Origin: Neobacillus massiliamazoniensis
GTDB lineage: Bacteria; Bacillota; Bacilli; Bacillales; Cytobacillaceae
Assembly: GCF_001048695.1 (NCBI RefSeq)
Contig: NZ_CVRB01000001.1
Coordinates: 1,116,001 to 1,180,000, forward strand
Direction: 5' to 3'
Length of the DNA: 64,000 nt
How positions within the stretch are numbered: position 1 is the first letter of the stretch; each line of letters starts with the position of its first letter. Positions 60,734 to 64,000 of this stretch are shown piece after piece. A program made the position numbers and the translations under genes. The notes under the pieces are model-generated. The model did no database searches, was not told the origin of the DNA, and saw only the letters and a list, made by a program, of their open reading frames with translations.

Positions 60734-61354
60734 CTAAAAGCCTTTTTTATAAATCCTTCTATACCAATTAGCTGCAGCCTCTACCTCTTCCATTGTTAAT
60801 TGATGACCTCTATTTTCCCAATGGAGTTCTACACCCGCATTAGCTTTTTCTAATAAGGATTGTAGTTCGGCTGATTCCATTGGTGAGCAAATTGGATCGT
60901 TTGTTCCGGCAGCAATAAATACTGACTTCCCAGATAAATCAGGAAGAATCATTCCTTTTCTAGGGACCATTGGATGATGAAGAATTGCCCCCTTTAAAGC
61001 ATTTTGATAGTGAAATAATAAACTCGCCGCAATATTAGCTCCATTTGAGTAACCAATAGCAATCATATTATTTCGGTCAAAACTATACTTTTCAGCTGCC
61101 TCATCAAGAAACTGATTTAATTCTTTTGTTCTAAAAATAAGGTCTTCTTCATCAAAGACTCCTTCAGCTAATCTTCGAAAAAATCGAGGCATTCCATTTT
61201 CTAATACATTCCCACGGACGCTTAATACATTAGCCTCATCATCAATTCTTCCCGCAAGAGGTAACAGGTCTAATTCATTTCCACCAGTACCATGAAGCAA
61301 TAGAAAAGTTGGTTTTGTCGAATCTGTCCCTTTATTAAATATGTGTTTCATCAT
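60734..61354 (-). CDS. mhqD: alpha/beta hydrolase, MhqD-like
   Basis: A 206-residue carboxylesterase-type hydrolase. It has the oxyanion HGTGGNELDLLPLA, the nucleophile elbow IGYSNGANIA, the Asp in GTNDPICSP and the final His in NRGHQLT. In B. subtilis the counterpart MhqD belongs to the MhqR regulon for quinone and catechol resistance. The start overlaps the preceding dioxygenase stop (ATGA), RBS GGAGGAAG. Last gene of the cluster. Confidence 0.9.
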   Translation of the reverse strand: MMKHIFNKGTDSTKPTFLLLHGTGGNELDLLPLAGRIDDEANVLSVRGNVLENGMPRFFRRLAEGVFDEEDLIFRTKELNQFLDEAAEKYSFDRNNMIAIGYSNGANIAASLLFHYQNALKGAILHHPMVPRKGMILPDLSGKSVFIAAGTNDPICSPMESAELQSLLEKANAGVELHWENRGHQLTMEEVEAAANWYRRIYKKGF

Positions 61355-62295
61355 TTATCTTCCTCCAAAACACGAACCTCCACCGGCGGTAAGGTTTCTT
61401 CTAATTCTTCTCGCTTTGACTCTAACCATGATGGCAGCATAAGTTTATTTCCAAGGGTTGTGACTGGTTCATCCACTGCAAATCCTGGTGGATCTGTCGC
61501 TATTTCGAAGAGGATTCCTCCTTCTTCATGAAAATAAAGGGCTTTGAAGTAATTTCGATCAAGAATCTCGGTTGGATAATATACTTTATTTTGAAGAAGT
61601 GCTCTCCATCTTTGATGATCCTCTTCATCCTTTGCTCTCCAAGCTATATGATGAACCGTTCCTGCTCCCATTAGCCCTCGGACGGAAGGATTTAGCATAA
61701 TATCAATAATATTTCCAAGTTGTCCTTCTGCCTTAAATCTCAGAAATTCCTCCTCTTGTCCAAGGCATTCCAGTCCCAAAACGTTTTCAAGCATCTCAGT
61801 AGTTTTATGTGGCCGAGCTGAAAAAAGGACAGCACCACCAAATCCTTTAATGGCATTTTCTTCATGAATTCCACCGAAGTTCCATCTATTTATTTGCCCT
61901 TCATTTCGTTCTACCAATTCAAGTTGGAGTCCGTCTGGGTCATTAAATTTCAGATATCTTTCACCAAAGCGAACGGATGAACTAAATTCTATTCCGAATT
62001 TTTCCAAGCGATTTTCCCAGAATTTACTCGATCCTATTGGAACAATGTAGTTGGTGACTCCGACCTGCCCTGTTCCAATTCGCCCTTTTAACTGTTTACT
62101 CCATGGGAAAAAAGTAATAACTGTTCCAGGTTGACCCGTTTCATTCCCAAAATAAAGATGGTAACCTTCTGGACGGTCGAAATTTACCGTTTTTTTAACA
62201 AGTCTTAGCCCAAGTACACCTGCATAGAAGTCAATATTTCTTTGTGCATCGTTAACCATCGCTGAGATATGGTGAATACCTGCTGTTTTTTGCAT
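61351..62295 (-). CDS. ring-cleaving dioxygenase (glyoxalase-fold, MhqO/MhqE type) 1
   Basis: A 314-residue two-domain vicinal-oxygen-chelate protein. Domain 1 starts GIHHISAMVNDAQRNIDFYA then GVLGLRLVKKTVNFD; domain 2 has GTVHHIAWRAKDEEDHQRWR, and the metal Glu is in GGILFEIATDPPGFA. These are glyoxalase-like dioxygenases that act on catechols or hydroquinones and protect from quinones. RBS GGAGAGATAATA. Tandem with a paralogue upstream and overlapping mhqD downstream. Confidence 0.92.
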   Translation of the reverse strand: MQKTAGIHHISAMVNDAQRNIDFYAGVLGLRLVKKTVNFDRPEGYHLYFGNETGQPGTVITFFPWSKQLKGRIGTGQVGVTNYIVPIGSSKFWENRLEKFGIEFSSSVRFGERYLKFNDPDGLQLELVERNEGQINRWNFGGIHEENAIKGFGGAVLFSARPHKTTEMLENVLGLECLGQEEEFLRFKAEGQLGNIIDIMLNPSVRGLMGAGTVHHIAWRAKDEEDHQRWRALLQNKVYYPTEILDRNYFKALYFHEEGGILFEIATDPPGFAVDEPVTTLGNKLMLPSWLESKREELEETLPPVEVRVLEEDK

Positions 62296-62362
62296 TATTA
62301 TCTCTCCATTTCATCAATGGGATTTTAGAAGGGAACGATCACCAGCCAATCCTTTTCGTGAA

Positions 62363-63301
62363 TTAGTCTAATTCTCTTACTTTAATTGGAAGTAACCGAC
62401 GTTCAATCTGTTCTCTATTTTTCTCGTACTGCGCAGGCAACATTAATTTCTCTCCCATGGTTTCTTGTGATTCATCATGAGCGAATCCTGGAGGATCCGT
62501 TGCAATTTCGAATAGGATTTCTCCGTGTTCTCTAAAGTAAATAGCGTTAAAATAGTTTCGATCTTGTACTGGTGTTACACCATATCCATTTGCTTGAACA
62601 AACTCTTTCCAATCCAATTGATCTTGGTCATCACTAGCCCGCCACGCAATATGGTGGACTGTTCCAACACCCATCTGTCCTCGCCCAATAGGAGTTAATT
62701 TAAGGTCAATAACATTTCCAATCTCAGCTAAGGAACGAAAACGGATGAAATCTCCTTCTGTCCCGACCCGTTCAAGCCCCAAAACATTTTCTAGCAATTC
62801 CGCTGTTTTATTAGGTTGAGTAGATAAAAGGGTTGCTCCGCCAAAGCCTTTGATCGCAACATCGGGTGTTACTTCTCCAAAGTTCCATTGATTGGCTTCT
62901 CCTTCTGCTCTTTCAACCATTTCTAAATGAAGTCCATGTGGATCATCAAATTCTAGATATTGCTCTCCAAAGCGTTCTATTTTAGTAAAAGGAACATTGA
63001 ACTTTTCAAGTCTTTTTTCCCAAAATTCCAAAGCACCTTTAGGTACCACGTATGAAGTAACTCCTACTTGACCACCTCCAATGATTCCTTGATGAGCTCC
63101 TGGCCATGGAAAGAATGTAATAATTGTTCCTGGTTTTCCACCTTTATTTCCAAAATAAAGGTGATAAGTACCTGGATCATCAAAATTTACGGTTTGTTTG
63201 ACTAAACGCAAACCTAAAACCCCTGCGTAGAAATCGACATTCTCTTGGGGATGCCCGACAATAGCTGTAATATGGTGAATACCCATTGTTTTCTTGTTCA
63301 T
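62363..63301 (-). CDS. ring-cleaving dioxygenase (glyoxalase-fold, MhqO/MhqE type) 2
   Basis: A 312-residue paralogue of the protein encoded just downstream, with MGIHHITAIVGHPQENVDFY, GVLGLRLVKQTVNFD, GTVHHIAWRASDDQDQLDWK and GEILFEIATDPPGFA. The start chosen is ATG 63301 (MNKKTMG), behind AAAGGAGTGG; a longer frame from GTG 63310 overlaps the RBS. It follows doxX with an MhqR-like site between. Confidence 0.92.
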   Translation of the reverse strand: MNKKTMGIHHITAIVGHPQENVDFYAGVLGLRLVKQTVNFDDPGTYHLYFGNKGGKPGTIITFFPWPGAHQGIIGGGQVGVTSYVVPKGALEFWEKRLEKFNVPFTKIERFGEQYLEFDDPHGLHLEMVERAEGEANQWNFGEVTPDVAIKGFGGATLLSTQPNKTAELLENVLGLERVGTEGDFIRFRSLAEIGNVIDLKLTPIGRGQMGVGTVHHIAWRASDDQDQLDWKEFVQANGYGVTPVQDRNYFNAIYFREHGEILFEIATDPPGFAHDESQETMGEKLMLPAQYEKNREQIERRLLPIKVRELD

Positions 63302-63409
63302 CTTTTCCACTCCTTTTTTCTGTATAATCTTGATTACAACAAGTATTTACTCTCTTATCCTGTTCCATCCTATGAATGTTAAATCTCCAATATTATTTCG
63401 AGTTCAACA

Positions 63410-63425
63410 ATCTCTATTTCGAGAT
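63410..63425 (-). promoter_or_regulatory. MhqR-like operator before the dioxygenase genes
   Basis: ATCTC-TATTTC-GAGAT, an inverted repeat like the B. subtilis MhqR site (TATCTCGAATTCGAGATA). It sits just past the doxX stop and about 110 bp before the dioxygenase start. Confidence 0.6.
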
Positions 63426-63428
63426 ATT

Positions 63429-63827
63429 TTAGAATAAAATAGCATCTAGAGCATATTGACCAGGACCTATTAAAGCAATACCAATAGCAACCGCAAGCAA
63501 TGTTAAGTTATATTCATATCCATTTGCTGTTGCCCATAAACCGTTTGGACCATGCACTTTAACAATAGCCATTACCATAGTCCCTGCAATCATAATTCCG
63601 GCAATGGGGGTTAAGAGTCCTAAAGCAAACAACACTCCTCCAATAAATTCTGCTAATCCTGCGAAAAGAGCCATGGTTACCCCAGGTTTCATGCCAATGG
63701 ATTCAAACCATCCTCCCGTTCCTTTTAATCCATGACCACCAAACCAACCAAACAATTTTTGAGCACCGTGACCTATAAACAAAACTCCAATAACTAATCG
63801 AATAATTAATAAACCGATATTTAACAT
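63429..63827 (-). CDS. DoxX-family membrane protein, MhqP-like
   Basis: A 132-residue protein with four helices. Marks are RLVIGVLFIGHGAQKLFGWF, GGHGLKGTGGWFESIGMKPG and the helix LAEFIGGVLFALGLLTPIAG. DoxX proteins accompany the MhqR-controlled dioxygenases in Bacillus (mhqNOP). RBS AGGAGG is ten nt from the ATG. An MhqR-like site lies 26 bp upstream at 63853. A second, partial copy begins at 63873. Confidence 0.9.
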   Translation of the reverse strand: MLNIGLLIIRLVIGVLFIGHGAQKLFGWFGGHGLKGTGGWFESIGMKPGVTMALFAGLAEFIGGVLFALGLLTPIAGIMIAGTMVMAIVKVHGPNGLWATANGYEYNLTLLAVAIGIALIGPGQYALDAILF

Positions 63828-63852
63828 TATAAAATCCTCCTAAGTGATTATT

Positions 63853-63870
63853 TATCTCGAAATCAAGATA
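63853..63870 (-). promoter_or_regulatory. MhqR-like operator before doxX
   Basis: TATCTCGAAATCAAGATA matches the B. subtilis MhqR consensus TATCTCGAATTCGAGATA at all but two positions. It lies 26 bp before the doxX start. Confidence 0.75.
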
Positions 63871-63872
63871 TT

Positions 63873-64000
63873 TTAGAATAAAAATGCATCAAGAGCATAT
63901 TGACCAGGACCTGTTAAAGCAATACCAATCGCAATCGCAAGCACTGTTAAGTTATATTCATATCCATTTGCTGTTGCCCATAAACCGTTTGGACCATGCA
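63873..64000 (-). CDS. second DoxX-family protein, partial (C-terminal end only)
   Basis: The last 42 codons or so of a doxX gene run off the window. They are nearly identical to the end of the gene at 63429, with the stop 444 bp further on, so the doxX-operator unit is a tandem duplication. The amino acid sequence is the C-terminal helix ending YALDAFLF. Confidence 0.85.
   Translation of the reverse strand, partial: HGPNGLWATANGYEYNLTVLAIAIGIALTGPGQYALDAFLF

Overview
The window is low-G+C DNA from a spore-forming Bacillaceae member. The evidence is a GerA-type germinant receptor locus, a YjcZ-family sporulation peptide, TatAd-like TatA proteins, SigV-RsiV, an Mhq-type quinone-resistance cluster, biotin genes under a BirA-like dyad, and Zur and Pho boxes of Bacillus type. 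The species cannot be fixed from sequence alone. No rRNA, tRNA, CRISPR array, transposase or prophage was seen.

Layout: 1-6600 holds a tandem duplication of a Tat-exported metallophosphoesterase gene plus its own tatA. 6700-12760 carries an MBL hydrolase with TetR and MFS genes, an EamA exporter divergent from a MocR regulator, and a secreted Gln/Lys-rich protein. 12800-15800 is rich in repeats with small and broken genes and a quinone oxidoreductase. 15829-20831 has a cation-efflux gene with Fur-like boxes, then bioY-bioD-bioA divergent from bioB. 20900-24490 holds a YoaK-type membrane protein, a YcgQ/YcgR permease pair and a GNAT enzyme. 24527-25478 is three adjacent 51/52-bp repeat arrays. 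25543-29748 is a zinc-starvation module: a Zur box with an ABC importer, then a Zur box with a CobW GTPase and a cysteine-free ribosomal protein L33. 30352-36786 has a PepSY-TM/lipoprotein pair, a PhnA-like protein, a GNAT enzyme, a ger operon broken by an inversion, and an SDR gene. 37031-49032 has four paralogous beta-propeller/phosphoesterase genes. 49275-52628 is a uronate operon (eda-kdgK-kduI-kduD). 52773-54347 is a further secreted phosphoesterase. 54718-58250 has sigV-rsiV, a large repeat array and two small sporulation-type genes. 58248-60468 is a TetR/DHA2-MFS pair. 60734-64000 is an Mhq-type cluster with a tandemly duplicated doxX.

The unifying theme is phosphate scavenging. Seven genes for secreted phosphatases or phosphodiesterases (two Tat, five with Sec-type signal peptides) each have an upstream element of TTAACA/TTTACA-like hexamers at 11-bp spacing, the pattern bound by PhoP in Bacillus. 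Four are paralogous propeller enzymes in tandem and two are a duplicated Tat phosphatase-TatA pair. Duplication scars, a lost extra copy and an in-frame 24-bp minisatellite show that the family is still expanding and contracting.

The intergenic spaces are unusually full of short tandem repeats of several unrelated sequence families. Their periods fall near 21 bp or 51/52 bp. Several long open frames inside them are repeat artefacts and are not called as genes.
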